Shown: piece after piece, positions 11,011 through 20,821 of the stretch
How positions within the stretch are numbered: the first letter of the stretch is position 1
Layout of the letters: each line of letters starts with the position of its first letter
Source of the DNA: Rhodospirillales bacterium
GTDB lineage: Bacteria > Pseudomonadota > Alphaproteobacteria > Acetobacterales > Acetobacteraceae
Direction: 5' to 3'
Assembly: GCA_025359905.1 (NCBI GenBank)
Contig: JANYDF010000135.1
Location: forward strand, 1-64,000
Length of the DNA stretch: 64,000 bases
The notes under the pieces: model-generated
Seen by the model: only the letters and a program-made list of their open reading frames with translations
The model's database searches: none
Told to the model about the DNA's origin: nothing
Position numbers and translations under genes: made by a program

Positions 11011-11787
11011 ATGAGCGAATTTGCGGGCAAAGCCGCCTTGATCTCCGGCACGTCGGGCATTGCCCGCGCCACCGCGCTACGGCTGGCGCAGACCGGGGCG
11101 CAGGTGCTGGCCTGCGGCATCGACGCCACAGCCAACGCCGAAATGGCAGCCCTTGGGGTTCCCGGCATCGTCGTGCGGATGGCCGACATGGCAGACCCGG
11201 ACGCGGTACAAACCGCAGTGGCCGCCGCTGTGGCGGCGTTCGGCGGCCTGGACATCATCGTCAACTCGGCTGCGGTGCATCCGTACGGCAGCGTCACCGA
11301 AACCGATCCGCAAACCTGGGCGCGGACCATGGCGGTCAATATCGGCTCGATCTACCTCACCGGACATTTCGGCGTGCCGGAACTGGCGCGGCGCGGCGGC
11401 GGGTCGATCGTCAACGTCGCCTCGGTGCAGGGCCATGCCTGCCAGCAGGGCGTGGCGGCCTATGTGGCGACCAAGGGCGCCATCCATGCGCTGACCCGTG
11501 CGATGGCGCTGGACCATGCCGATCAGCAAATCCGGGTGAATTCGGTCAGCCCCGGTTCGGTGCGCACGCCGATTCTGGAGCGGGCGGCGCGGCATGCCGA
11601 TGGGCCGGATGCGGATATTGCGGCGGTGTTCCGCCGCTTCGGCGCCGCGCATCCGCTCGGGCGGATCGGCGAGCCGGAGGAGGTGGCGGAACTGATCGCC
11701 TTCCTGGCCGGACCGCGCGGCAGCTTTTGCACCGGCGGCGATTATCTGGTCGATGGTGGATTGACCGCAGGCCTCGGCGTGCGGTGA
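11011..11787 (+). CDS. SDR-family oxidoreductase
   Basis: 258 residues, classical short-chain dehydrogenase. The cofactor loop reads SGTSGIARA instead of the usual TGxxxGIG, so the last glycine is replaced. The NNAG motif appears as NSAA. The catalytic Ser lies in VASVQG and the YxxxK pair in YVATK. The end is [12 protein letters not shown]. The ATG follows GGGGAAACG. It is probably an NAD(P)-dependent dehydrogenase for a sugar or sugar acid, judged by the divergent enolase-family dehydratase; this functional link is inference. Confidence 0.82.
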   Translation: MSEFAGKAALISGTSGIARATALRLAQTGAQVLACGIDATANAEMAALGVPGIVVRMADMADPDAVQTAVAAAVAAFGGLDIIVNSAAVHPYGSVTETDPQTWARTMAVNIGSIYLTGHFGVPELARRGGGSIVNVASVQGHACQQGVAAYVATKGAIHALTRAMALDHADQQIRVNSVSPGSVRTPILERAARHADGPDADIAAVFRRFGAAHPLGRIGEPEEVAELIAFLAGPRGSFCTGGDYLVDGGLTAGLGVR

Positions 11788-11794
11788 GGCAGCC

Positions 11795-11992
11795 CTAGCG
11801 CCCGAGAGCCTTAAGCCGCAGCCGTTCGACGGCTTCTTCGGTCACTTCGTCGGAAATCTGCGCCAGTGTCGATTCCATCGCCAGCGAAGAACCGCCACAC
11901 GCCGCCAGTGCGGCTTGGCGGGCTGCGGCGCGCAGCTGCTGATAGTGCGTCATCGCCGCGCCGCTCAGCTCAGGCTTCATCTTGTCAGTCAT
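11795..11992 (-). CDS. Small hypothetical protein
   Basis: 65 residues if translation starts at ATG 11992, which is preceded by a G-rich stretch; an in-frame extension to 12025 is possible. The product is predicted soluble and helical, with Ala-rich ARQAALAACGG in the middle and an acidic segment (SDEVTEEAVERL). I recognise no family. It lies on the same strand as groEL and downstream of a perfect hairpin that follows groEL, so it may be expressed by read-through or from its own promoter. It ends 7 bases from the convergent SDR stop. Confidence 0.45.
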   Translation of the reverse strand: MTDKMKPELSGAAMTHYQQLRAAARQAALAACGGSSLAMESTLAQISDEVTEEAVERLRLKALGR

Positions 11993-12013
11993 GGTGACGC
12001 CCCCGGCCCTTGA

Positions 12014-12040
12014 CCCGCCCGGCATATAGTGCCGGGCGGG
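12014..12040 (-). terminator. Hairpin downstream of groEL
   Basis: A perfect 11-bp stem (CCCGCCCGGCA / TGCCGGGCGGG) with a 5-base loop starts 28 bases after the groEL stop. No T-run follows on either strand, so it could be a weak terminator, an attenuator before the small downstream gene, or a 3'-end stabiliser. Confidence 0.55.
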
Positions 12041-12068
12041 CTGTCGCAGACCAGCTAAATTTGCCGGA

Positions 12069-14001
<1,933 letters not shown>

Positions 14002-14032
14002 GCTTCAAGCTTTCGTAAGAGGTGCAGGCAAG

Positions 14033-14173
14033 TCACTTCGGATTCTTCAGCGCGATCGACTTCACAGCCTGTGTGTTGCGCGCTTCGGCGGCCGCGACGG
14101 TCGCGGCCGGCTTCTTGACGCCGCCCTTCGGCTTCTTGGCTTCGCGATTGCTGCGAACTTGTCCCTTGGCCAT
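14033..14173 (-). CDS. Small basic hypothetical protein upstream of groES
   Basis: 46 residues: MAKGQVRSNREAKKPKGG..., Lys/Arg/Ala-rich and probably disordered. AAAAGGA sits eight bases before the ATG, which supports translation. I recall short proteins beginning MAKGQ-RSN-E-KKPK as widespread in Proteobacteria, without a known function. A nucleic-acid-binding role is only suggested by composition. The 31-base gap to groES makes co-transcription likely, with the promoter upstream of 14173. Confidence 0.6.
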   Translation of the reverse strand: MAKGQVRSNREAKKPKGGVKKPAATVAAAEARNTQAVKSIALKNPK

Positions 14174-14429
14174 GGCGGCGTCCTTTTCCCGTTGGCGCCC
14201 CAACACGGGCGCGTTCGCCGGGACACGCCCCGGCCTGATCGACACGGCAAGCACCGAGGCGCTTTGCGACCCGGGTGGCGGCTCGGAAAATTTTGGGCTG
14301 TTATCGAGCGGCGCTGTCCGGCAGCGGTCTCGCCCAACGTCCGCGCGATGCTGAATTGCCCGGCATGACGCGCTCAAGCTCGCTAAATGGCAGCCATGAC
14401 GGGCAGATACAAGGCGGTCCGCCGACAAA

Positions 14430-15482
14430 TTACACGGCGCGCAAATCGGCGAAGCGCACCAGACAGGCTTTGTCCTCGTCCCACAATGCGTAGCCCGGCG
14501 CCCGCCAGGCTTGCAGCAGCGACATCGCCGGCAGCGCCGGCACCAATGCCGCGCAGGCGCGATGGCACGCTTCCAGCCGGTAGTTCGGCACCCGCGGCAC
14601 CAGGTGGTGCATGTGATGAAAACCGATATTGCCGCTGAACCACTGCAACACGCGCGGCATCCGCAAATACGAACTGCCAAGCAGCGACGCGCCGGTGGCG
14701 TTCCACTCGGCTTGGCGGGCCCACAGCGAGGCCTCGAAGCGATGCTGCACCGAAAATAGCGCCACGCCGAGAATTGCCGCCAGCGCCATCGCCGGCAATT
14801 GCACCAGCGCCACCGGCCCGGCGCCGAGCAGCAGCACCAATCCGGTGAACAGGCCGAGCAGCCCCAGATCGGTCAGCACCACGCTGGCCCGCTCCCGCCG
14901 CCAGGCCGCCGGCGTGTCGAACGGAAAGCGGAACAGCAGCATGAACACCACCGGCGGCAGCACCAGTTGCGCCATGACCGGGTGGCGCAACAAGCGGTGG
15001 CCGAACCGCTGCCAGCCGGACAGCGCGCGGTATTCCGCCACGGTCAGGCAGGTGGAGTAGATGTCCGCGCCACGGTCGCGGCGGTCCAGATTGTTCCAGT
15101 CGGCATGATGGTTGGCGTGCTGGCGCCGCCAATGCGCATACGGCGTCATGGTGAACAGGCTGCAAAACCGGCCCAGCCATTCATTGGCCGCCCGGTTGCG
15201 GAAAAACGCGCCATGGCCGCAATCGTGCTGAATGATGAAGATGCGCACGATCAGCCCGGCGGTTGGCACGGCGAGCGCCAGCGTCAGCCACACCGAGACG
15301 CCGCGCAGCAGATACATCGCCGCCACCAGGGCAAAGAACGGGCCGAACGTCGAGGCGATTTGCAGCAGGCTGCGGCGCAGCACCGGCGCTTGATGCGGGG
15401 CCAGGGCTTCCAGCAGCGCGCGCTTGTCGAGCAACGCCGAGGCAGCCGCAAGCTTGGCAGCGACAATTGGCTGATTGGTCAT
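14430..15482 (-). CDS. Membrane fatty acid desaturase
   Basis: 350 residues from ATG 15482 (MTNQPIVAAKL). The three histidine boxes of di-iron acyl desaturases are intact: HDCGH, HANHH and HHMHH, with hydrophobic stretches between the first and second and between the second and third boxes. It resembles the delta-12/omega-type branch of the FA_desaturase family and would introduce a double bond into membrane acyl chains using O2 and an electron donor not encoded here. The 225 bases upstream, shared with the divergent monooxygenase gene, must hold both promoters. Confidence 0.9.
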   Translation of the reverse strand: MTNQPIVAAKLAAASALLDKRALLEALAPHQAPVLRRSLLQIASTFGPFFALVAAMYLLRGVSVWLTLALAVPTAGLIVRIFIIQHDCGHGAFFRNRAANEWLGRFCSLFTMTPYAHWRRQHANHHADWNNLDRRDRGADIYSTCLTVAEYRALSGWQRFGHRLLRHPVMAQLVLPPVVFMLLFRFPFDTPAAWRRERASVVLTDLGLLGLFTGLVLLLGAGPVALVQLPAMALAAILGVALFSVQHRFEASLWARQAEWNATGASLLGSSYLRMPRVLQWFSGNIGFHHMHHLVPRVPNYRLEACHRACAALVPALPAMSLLQAWRAPGYALWDEDKACLVRFADLRAV

Positions 15483-15707
15483 GGCAGTCTCCGCCAGGGT
15501 CTTCGCCGGAGACTCGCGCCGCAAAACCACGGGACGATCCGGCACAGGATTGAAAAAACCGCAATCCCAGTTGGCTGCGCCAACGCCCTGTGACCCGAGC
15601 GATATGGGCGCGCGCCGCCGCCGCCACAAGACAAATCGGTGGCGGCGAGTTGTGCGGCGCGCGGCATAGCGGCAAGCTCCGCCGGAAAAATGGGGGAGCC
15701 GCCGACA

Positions 15708-17510
15708 ATGACGCCATCCGCAGCAACGCAGCAGGCCATGCGCTGGCTGGATCAATTCGGCGCGATGCTGGGCGTCTGCAACGTGGCCGGCGCGGCGGCG
15801 TTGTTTGGCCCGGATTGCTACTGGCGCGATCTGGTCGCCTTCACCTGGAACATCAAAACCCTAGAAGGGCGCGGCGAAATCGCTGCCATGCTGAGCGCGA
15901 CGTTGAAGCCCACCGCGCCGCACGGCTGGCAGATCGACGGCCCGGCCAGCGAGGCTGATGGCGCGATACAGGCTTGGTTCACCTTCGAAACCGCCGTGGC
16001 GCGCGGGCGCGGGCTGGTGCGGCTGAAGGACGGACTGGCCTGGACCCTGCTGACCACCATGCAGGAACTGAAGCGGCATGAGGAGCACAAGGGCGCCAAG
16101 CGCGACCTTGGCGTGCAGCACGGCGCCTTTCGCGGCCGCAAGAATTGGCTTGAGCGCAAGACCGCGTTCGAGGCGGCGCTCGGCGATACCGTGCAGCCCT
16201 ATTGCCTGATCATTGGCGGCGGACAGGGCGGCATCGCGCTCGCCGCCCGGCTGCGGCGGCTCGGCGTGCCGGCCATCGTGGCCGAACGCAATCCGTGCGC
16301 CGGTGACTCATGGCGAAATCGCTACAAATCGCTCGTGCTGCACGACCCGGTTTGGTACGACCACCTGCCGTATCTGCCGTTCCCGGACGACTGGCCGGTG
16401 TTCGCGCCCAAGGACAAGATCGGCGATTGGCTGGAAGCCTACGTCAAGATCATGGAGATCGATTACTGGGGCAGCACCGAGGTCACCGCCGCGCACTGGG
16501 ACGCCGAGGCCGGGGAATGGCACGTCGAGCTGACCAAGGACGGCGAGGCGCGGACGGTGCGGCCCAAGCAATTGGTGTTCGCCACCGGGGCCTATGGTCC
16601 GCCGAACGAGGTTTCGCCCCCGGGGGCCGCAAGCTTCGCGGGCGAGCAGTTCCATTCCAGCCGCTACCAGAGCGGCGCCGCCTATGCCAGTAAAACTTGC
16701 GTGGTGGTTGGTTCCAATAGCTCGGCGCACGATATCTGCGCTGATTTGTGGGAGAACGGCGCGAACGTCACCATGCTGCAACGCTCGCCGACGCTGGTGG
16801 TGAAGTCCGAGACACTGATGGAGTTCGGCTTCAAGTCGCTGTACTCGGAGGAGGCGCTGGCGCGCGGCATTTCCACCGACACCGCCGATTTGCTGTTCGC
16901 CTCGATGCCGTTCCGGCTGATGCCGGACAGCCAGCGAGTGCTGTACGAGCGCATCGCCGAACACGACGCGGCGTTCTACGACGGGCTGCGCCGGGCCGGG
17001 TTCCTGCTGGACTGGGGCGAGGACGGCTCTGGCCTGATGATGAAGGCGCTGCGCACTGGCAGCGGCTACTACATCGATGTCGGCGCGTCGGACCTGATTG
17101 TCCGTGGCGACGTGGCGGTGCGCAGCGGCGTGTCGATCGACCATCTGGAGCCGGACGGGCTGGTGCTCAGCGACGCCAGCCGGTTGCCCGCCGACCTGAT
17201 CGTATATGCCACCGGCTACCGGTCGATGCATGAAACCGCCGCCAAACTGATCTCCCGCGAGGTGGCCGACGCGGTCGGGCCGTGCTGGGGTATCGGTTCG
17301 GGCGTGTATCGCGACCCCGGCCCATGGCAGGGCGAATTGCGAAATTTGTGGAAGCCGACCGCGCAGCCCAACCTGTGGTTCCACGGCGGCAATCTGCACC
17401 TGTCGCGGCACTATTCGCAGTTTCTGGCGCTGCAATTGAAGGCGCGCATGGAGGGCATACCGGCCCCGGTTTATGCCGCCCCTGCTCCGCTCGGCGCAGG
17501 GCGCCCTTGA
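15708..17510 (+). CDS. NTF2/SnoaL-like domain fused to flavin-containing monooxygenase
   Basis: 600 residues from ATG 15708, which has GGGGGAG upstream. Residues 1-130 resemble an NTF2/SnoaL-like cone (GAAALFGPDCYWRDLVAFTW). Residues from about 165 form a class B flavoprotein monooxygenase: FAD loop IGGGQGG, fingerprint FAGEQFHSSRY (FxGxxxHxxxY), NADPH loop VVGSNSSAHD and the late YATGY motif. It uses FAD and NADPH to oxygenate a soft nucleophile or carbonyl; the substrate is unknown. It stands alone, between the desaturase and tRNA-Trp. Confidence 0.85.
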   Translation: MTPSAATQQAMRWLDQFGAMLGVCNVAGAAALFGPDCYWRDLVAFTWNIKTLEGRGEIAAMLSATLKPTAPHGWQIDGPASEADGAIQAWFTFETAVARGRGLVRLKDGLAWTLLTTMQELKRHEEHKGAKRDLGVQHGAFRGRKNWLERKTAFEAALGDTVQPYCLIIGGGQGGIALAARLRRLGVPAIVAERNPCAGDSWRNRYKSLVLHDPVWYDHLPYLPFPDDWPVFAPKDKIGDWLEAYVKIMEIDYWGSTEVTAAHWDAEAGEWHVELTKDGEARTVRPKQLVFATGAYGPPNEVSPPGAASFAGEQFHSSRYQSGAAYASKTCVVVGSNSSAHDICADLWENGANVTMLQRSPTLVVKSETLMEFGFKSLYSEEALARGISTDTADLLFASMPFRLMPDSQRVLYERIAEHDAAFYDGLRRAGFLLDWGEDGSGLMMKALRTGSGYYIDVGASDLIVRGDVAVRSGVSIDHLEPDGLVLSDASRLPADLIVYATGYRSMHETAAKLISREVADAVGPCWGIGSGVYRDPGPWQGELRNLWKPTAQPNLWFHGGNLHLSRHYSQFLALQLKARMEGIPAPVYAAPAPLGAGRP

Positions 17511-17585
17511 CTTTCCGCTCCGGCCATTCTTTGTAGCGCGCCTCGGCCCAGCCGTTCCGTCAGCTACGATGGACGGCGCGCCGGT

Positions 17586-17662
17586 AGGGGTGTAGCTCAA
17601 TTGGCTAGAGCGCCGGTCTCCAAAACCGGAGGTTGGGGGTTCGAGACCCTCCACCCCTGCCA
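17586..17662 (+). tRNA. trnW: tRNA-Trp (CCA)
   Basis: 77 bases including an encoded 3' CCA. The acceptor stem AGGGGTG pairs with CACCCCT, the discriminator is G, the D arm is GCTC/GAGC, the anticodon stem CCGGT/ACCGG encloses CTCCAAA with anticodon CCA at 17620-17622, and the T arm contains GGTTCGAGACC. It lies just upstream of secE and nusG, a common bacterial order. Confidence 0.97.
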
Positions 17663-17725
17663 AGCCGGACCGGAATGTCTGCCGGCGCGGCATTCCCCTG
17701 GATTGCGAAAGGCTTTGTACGGAGC

Positions 17726-17929
17726 ATGAGCGGCGTGGCGTGGAACCCGGCGAAATTTTTCCGCGAAGTGCGGAGCGAGGTGGCAAAGGTGACTTGGCCG
17801 TCGCGCAAGGAGACGCTGGTGACAACCGGTTTGGTGTTCGCCATGGCGGCTCTGGCCACTGTGTTCTTCTTCGTGGCCGATCAGGTGATCGGAATTGGCG
17901 TGCGCGCGCTGTTCAGCGCCGGCGTCTGA
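17726..17929 (+). CDS. secE: Preprotein translocase subunit SecE
   Basis: 67 residues from ATG 17726 (MSGVAWNPAKFFREV), the normal short single-TM form. The conserved amphipathic motif EVAKVTWPSRKET precedes one TM helix (FAMAALATVFFFVADQVIGIG). It clamps SecY in the Sec translocon of the inner membrane. In-frame ATGs further upstream (17675) would give an unusual extension overlapping the zone next to the tRNA and are less likely. nusG follows after 11 bases. Confidence 0.95.
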   Translation: MSGVAWNPAKFFREVRSEVAKVTWPSRKETLVTTGLVFAMAALATVFFFVADQVIGIGVRALFSAGV

Positions 17930-17940
17930 CGGAGAGCATC

Positions 17941-18471
17941 ATGGCCAAACGCTGGTACGTCGTTCACGTCTATTCCGGTTTTGAGAAAAAGATCGCGCAG
18001 CAGATCAAGGAGCAGGCCACACAAAAGGGCCTTGCCGACCAGTTCGACGAAGTGCTGGTGCCGTCCGAAGAAATCGTCGAGCTGCGGCGCGGCCAGAAGG
18101 TCACCGCCGAGCGCAAGTTCTTCCCCGGCTATGTGCTGGTGAAGATGGAGCTCACCGACGACGCTTGGCACTTGGTGAAGGATACCCCCAAGGTCACCGG
18201 CTTCCTTGGCACCAAGCTGCGCCCGACCCCGATCACCGACGCCGAGGCGGACCGTATTCTCAAGCAGAGCCAGGAAGGCGTGGAGCGTCCGCGCCCCGCG
18301 ATCCTGTTCGAAATCGGCGAGCAGGTGCGCGTTGCCGACGGCCCGTTCACCAGCTTCAACGGCACCATCGAGGACGTGGACGAGGAACGCGGCCGCGTGA
18401 AGGTCAGCGTGTCGATCTTCGGCCGCTCGACCCCGGTCGAGCTGGAATACAGTCAGGTCGAAAAGGTCTGA
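17941..18471 (+). CDS. nusG: Transcription antitermination/termination factor NusG
   Basis: 176 residues, full length: NGN domain starting AKRWYVVHVYSGFEKK, with FFPGYVLVKM, then a C-terminal KOW domain (GEQVRVADGPFTSFNGTIEDV). It binds the RNA polymerase clamp and couples to Rho or S10. GGAGAG lies ahead of the ATG. In most bacteria rplK-rplA-rplJ-rplL-rpoBC follow; here a strong terminator follows instead, and then an unrelated minus-strand gene. Confidence 0.97.
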   Translation: MAKRWYVVHVYSGFEKKIAQQIKEQATQKGLADQFDEVLVPSEEIVELRRGQKVTAERKFFPGYVLVKMELTDDAWHLVKDTPKVTGFLGTKLRPTPITDAEADRILKQSQEGVERPRPAILFEIGEQVRVADGPFTSFNGTIEDVDEERGRVKVSVSIFGRSTPVELEYSQVEKV

Positions 18472-18479
18472 TGCGATCA

Positions 18480-18506
18480 GGGCCGGGGCAGCACCCCGGC
18501 CCTTTT
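18480..18506 (+). terminator. Rho-independent terminator after nusG
   Basis: A perfect 9-bp GC stem (GGGCCGGGG / CCCCGGCCC) with loop CAGCA, directly followed by TTTT. It begins nine bases after the nusG stop and ends the tRNA-Trp/secE/nusG unit. Confidence 0.92.
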
Positions 18507-18522
18507 GCTGTGTGGTGTCCGG

Positions 18523-19281
18523 CTAGATCGCCGTGACGTTGTTGCCTTCGTAGCGGTCCATTACCGCACCTACCGGGCCGTCATCGCGGATGCGGCCCTG
18601 GTCCATCCAAATCACCCGGGTGCACCATTGCCGCACCACCGGGGCTGCGTGCGACGACAGCACCATGATCTCGGCGCCGCGCACCATGTCCTCCAGCCGT
18701 CCGCGCGCCTTGTCCATGAACGCCGCGTCGCCGGCCAGGAACCATTCGTCCATCAGCAGCACTTGCGGGCGGATCGAGGTGGCCAGGGCAAAGCCCAGCC
18801 GCACCATCATGCCCGAGCTATAAATGCGCACCGGCAGATCGATGAAGTGGCCCAGCTCTGCGAACGTCGCCACGTCTTCTTCCAAGCGGGCGATCTCGGG
18901 GCGCGACATGCCGTTGAACAGGCCGCGCAGGCCGATATTTTCCCGCCCGGTCATATCCATGTTCAAGCCAAGCTTGGGATCGAGCAGCGCGCTGATATTG
19001 CCGCGCACCAGCAGCCGGCCGACAACCGGCTCGAAAATCCCGGCCAACGTGCGCAGCAGCGTGGTCTTGCCCGCCCCGTTGGTGCCAACCAGCCCGAGCC
19101 GGTCGCCGCGCTTGAGGTTGAAGCTGATGTCGCGCAGCGCGTGCACCACCACGCGGTGCTTTTCGTCGTTGGCCATTCGCCCCGTCATGCCGGTCAGCAC
19201 CGTGCGCTTCAGGCTACGGGCGTTGCCGTGGTACAGCGGGAAATCCAGGCTGACGCCCTGCAGGTCGATTTCGGTAACCAT
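18523..19281 (-). CDS. Polysaccharide ABC exporter ATPase (KpsT/Wzt-like)
   Basis: 252 residues. Walker A GTNGAGKTT, short signature YSSGMMVRL, Walker B VLLMDEW, and switch His in SSHAAP. The DEW motif and YSSGM signature are typical of the capsule/O-antigen exporter ATPases. The C-terminal carbohydrate-binding extension of some Wzt proteins is absent, so recognition of a polymer cap is not expected. Its ATG lies just after the stop of the permease gene, so the two are coupled. It exports a surface polysaccharide or lipid-linked glycan. Confidence 0.9.
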   Translation of the reverse strand: MVTEIDLQGVSLDFPLYHGNARSLKRTVLTGMTGRMANDEKHRVVVHALRDISFNLKRGDRLGLVGTNGAGKTTLLRTLAGIFEPVVGRLLVRGNISALLDPKLGLNMDMTGRENIGLRGLFNGMSRPEIARLEEDVATFAELGHFIDLPVRIYSSGMMVRLGFALATSIRPQVLLMDEWFLAGDAAFMDKARGRLEDMVRGAEIMVLSSHAAPVVRQWCTRVIWMDQGRIRDDGPVGAVMDRYEGNNVTAI

Positions 19282-19284
19282 CGG

Positions 19285-20145
19285 CTAAATCCAAAACGCG
19301 ATGCGCCCGCGCACCCGCGCGAAGAATACCCAGGTGAGGCCGCACAGCAGCACCGAATAGAACAGCGCCGAGCCGTAGTCGGCCAGCGTGGGCACAGCGC
19401 CGAGCAACGGGGCCCGCACAATTTGCAGTAAGGCGAAAAACGGGTTGAACGGCAGCAGCCATGTCCGGCTCGGGCCGACCAGTTCGGGCCGCCAGATCAC
19501 CGGCGTGACGAAAAATGCCATTTGTAACAGGCTGTTGACGATAGGCGGAATATCGCGAAACCGCGTGCACAGACCGCCGAGCAGGATGGCCACCGCGATC
19601 CCGTCGACCAGCCAAACCAGCATCGCGGGCAGCGCCAGCAACGCCTCCCAGCCGGGCCACGTGTTCAGCAGTGCGAACACCGCCACGATGACGACGAGAT
19701 TATGCGCCAATATCAACAGATTGCGCAGCACAATGCGTACCGCGTGGATGGTGAACGGCATCCGTTCCGACCGGATGGTGCCCTCGGCGGCCAAGAATGC
19801 GTTTGACCCATCGTTGACCAGCGCGCCGATGAAGCCCCACAGGACCAGCGACAGTGTGAGGAACGGCAGGTAGTCGTGCAGGTCCATGTGAAACAGCGTG
19901 GCATAGATGCTGCCCATGGCACCGACCATCACCGCTGTGGATAGCGTCAGCCAGAACGGGCCGAGCAGCGAACCGCGATAGCGCAGCTTGATGTCGAGCC
20001 AACTGAGAATGCAGCACAGCCGCCATAGCCGGGCCGCTTCGGCCACATCCCGCCGCGCGAAACGGAACCGCGCTGCCCAGGTCACATCCGGGTGGAGATC
20101 GAGAACAGCGACCGCACGGGCCGCGCTGTGCAAATTGCCGCTCAT
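19285..20145 (-). CDS. Polysaccharide ABC exporter permease (KpsM/Wzm-like)
   Basis: 286 residues from ATG 20145; a TTG start at 20184 is possible because GAGGAAGG abuts it. The product has the ABC-2 polysaccharide pattern: IKLRYRGSLLGPFW before TM1, then six TM helices, with LRNLLILAHN and GLCTRFRDIPPIVNSLLQ between them. It pairs with the ATPase downstream to move a glycan across the inner membrane. The small exported protein encoded upstream ends 21 bases before the TTG and may be co-transcribed. Confidence 0.87.
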   Translation of the reverse strand: MSGNLHSAARAVAVLDLHPDVTWAARFRFARRDVAEAARLWRLCCILSWLDIKLRYRGSLLGPFWLTLSTAVMVGAMGSIYATLFHMDLHDYLPFLTLSLVLWGFIGALVNDGSNAFLAAEGTIRSERMPFTIHAVRIVLRNLLILAHNLVVIVAVFALLNTWPGWEALLALPAMLVWLVDGIAVAILLGGLCTRFRDIPPIVNSLLQMAFFVTPVIWRPELVGPSRTWLLPFNPFFALLQIVRAPLLGAVPTLADYGSALFYSVLLCGLTWVFFARVRGRIAFWI

Positions 20146-20205
20146 CTGGGACAGGGCGATACAGGATCGCCACCGCCGCCGCAACCTTCCTCAGATCCAA
20201 CGGCG

Positions 20206-20586
20206 CTACGCTGCAGGGCGTGGACGCAACAGCCGGGTCCGCCCAGCGAATGCCAGCAACACCCGTTCGCCAAGTCGCAATTGATCGGGATTGGCCTGCA
20301 CCACCGACACGGTACGGCCCGCATCGTCGCGCAAAATAAATTCGCTCGCCACGCCCGCGTCGCCAGCGCTGGCACCCAGGACAGCCAGAACTGCGGCCCG
20401 TGAATTCGGCCCAATGCCGGGCCGACCAATGCCGGGCCGAATGGCGACGATGGTGGCGAATTGATCCGCCATCGGTGCTGGCCCGCGCTCCGCCGCCAAA
20501 TGCTGCGGCGTGCATGCGGCGCATGCCAATCCTGCCAGCACAGCCACACGCGCGGCAAATCCGGCCTGGCCTTGCGTGTTCCACAT
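20206..20586 (-). CDS. Small exported (possibly lipo-) protein
   Basis: 126 residues. The N-terminus is a signal peptide (VAVLAGLACAAC); Cys22 or Cys25 could be lipidated, but neither sits in a textbook lipobox. The C-terminal half (EFILRDDAGRTVSVVQ..., LRLGERVLLAFAGRTRLLRP) is a small beta-rich module that I have seen in short envelope lipoproteins of alphaproteobacteria; its function is not known. It lies upstream of the KpsM/KpsT-like pair on the same strand and probably forms one unit with it. The promoter should be in the 235-base gap shared with the divergent lytic transglycosylase gene. Confidence 0.65.
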   Translation of the reverse strand: MWNTQGQAGFAARVAVLAGLACAACTPQHLAAERGPAPMADQFATIVAIRPGIGRPGIGPNSRAAVLAVLGASAGDAGVASEFILRDDAGRTVSVVQANPDQLRLGERVLLAFAGRTRLLRPRPAA

Positions 20587-20821
20587 TTCTCCGCCCCCGC
20601 TTCGGTCAGACGCGGAACTTTATCCGAACCGCCGCGACATGCCACGCCATCGCCACAACAACCTGCAATACGAGTCGCACCGGGTAAAGACTTGCAGCGA
20701 AGCAGTCATTCGGATAAGGGTTTAGCAGAGTTTTCTATCTGTCGCGTTCAACGACACCCGGCAAGGTCATTGTCCTGCTGATTTGGACAGCGCCGAGCCT
20801 CAGTTCGGAGCGGTGCCTAAT

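Noticed and set aside
14002-14430. CIRCE element or sigma-32 promoter for the chaperonin unit
   Set aside because: I found no TTAGCACTC/GAGTGCTAA repeat and no convincing heat-shock promoter; scattered CTTG words do not suffice.
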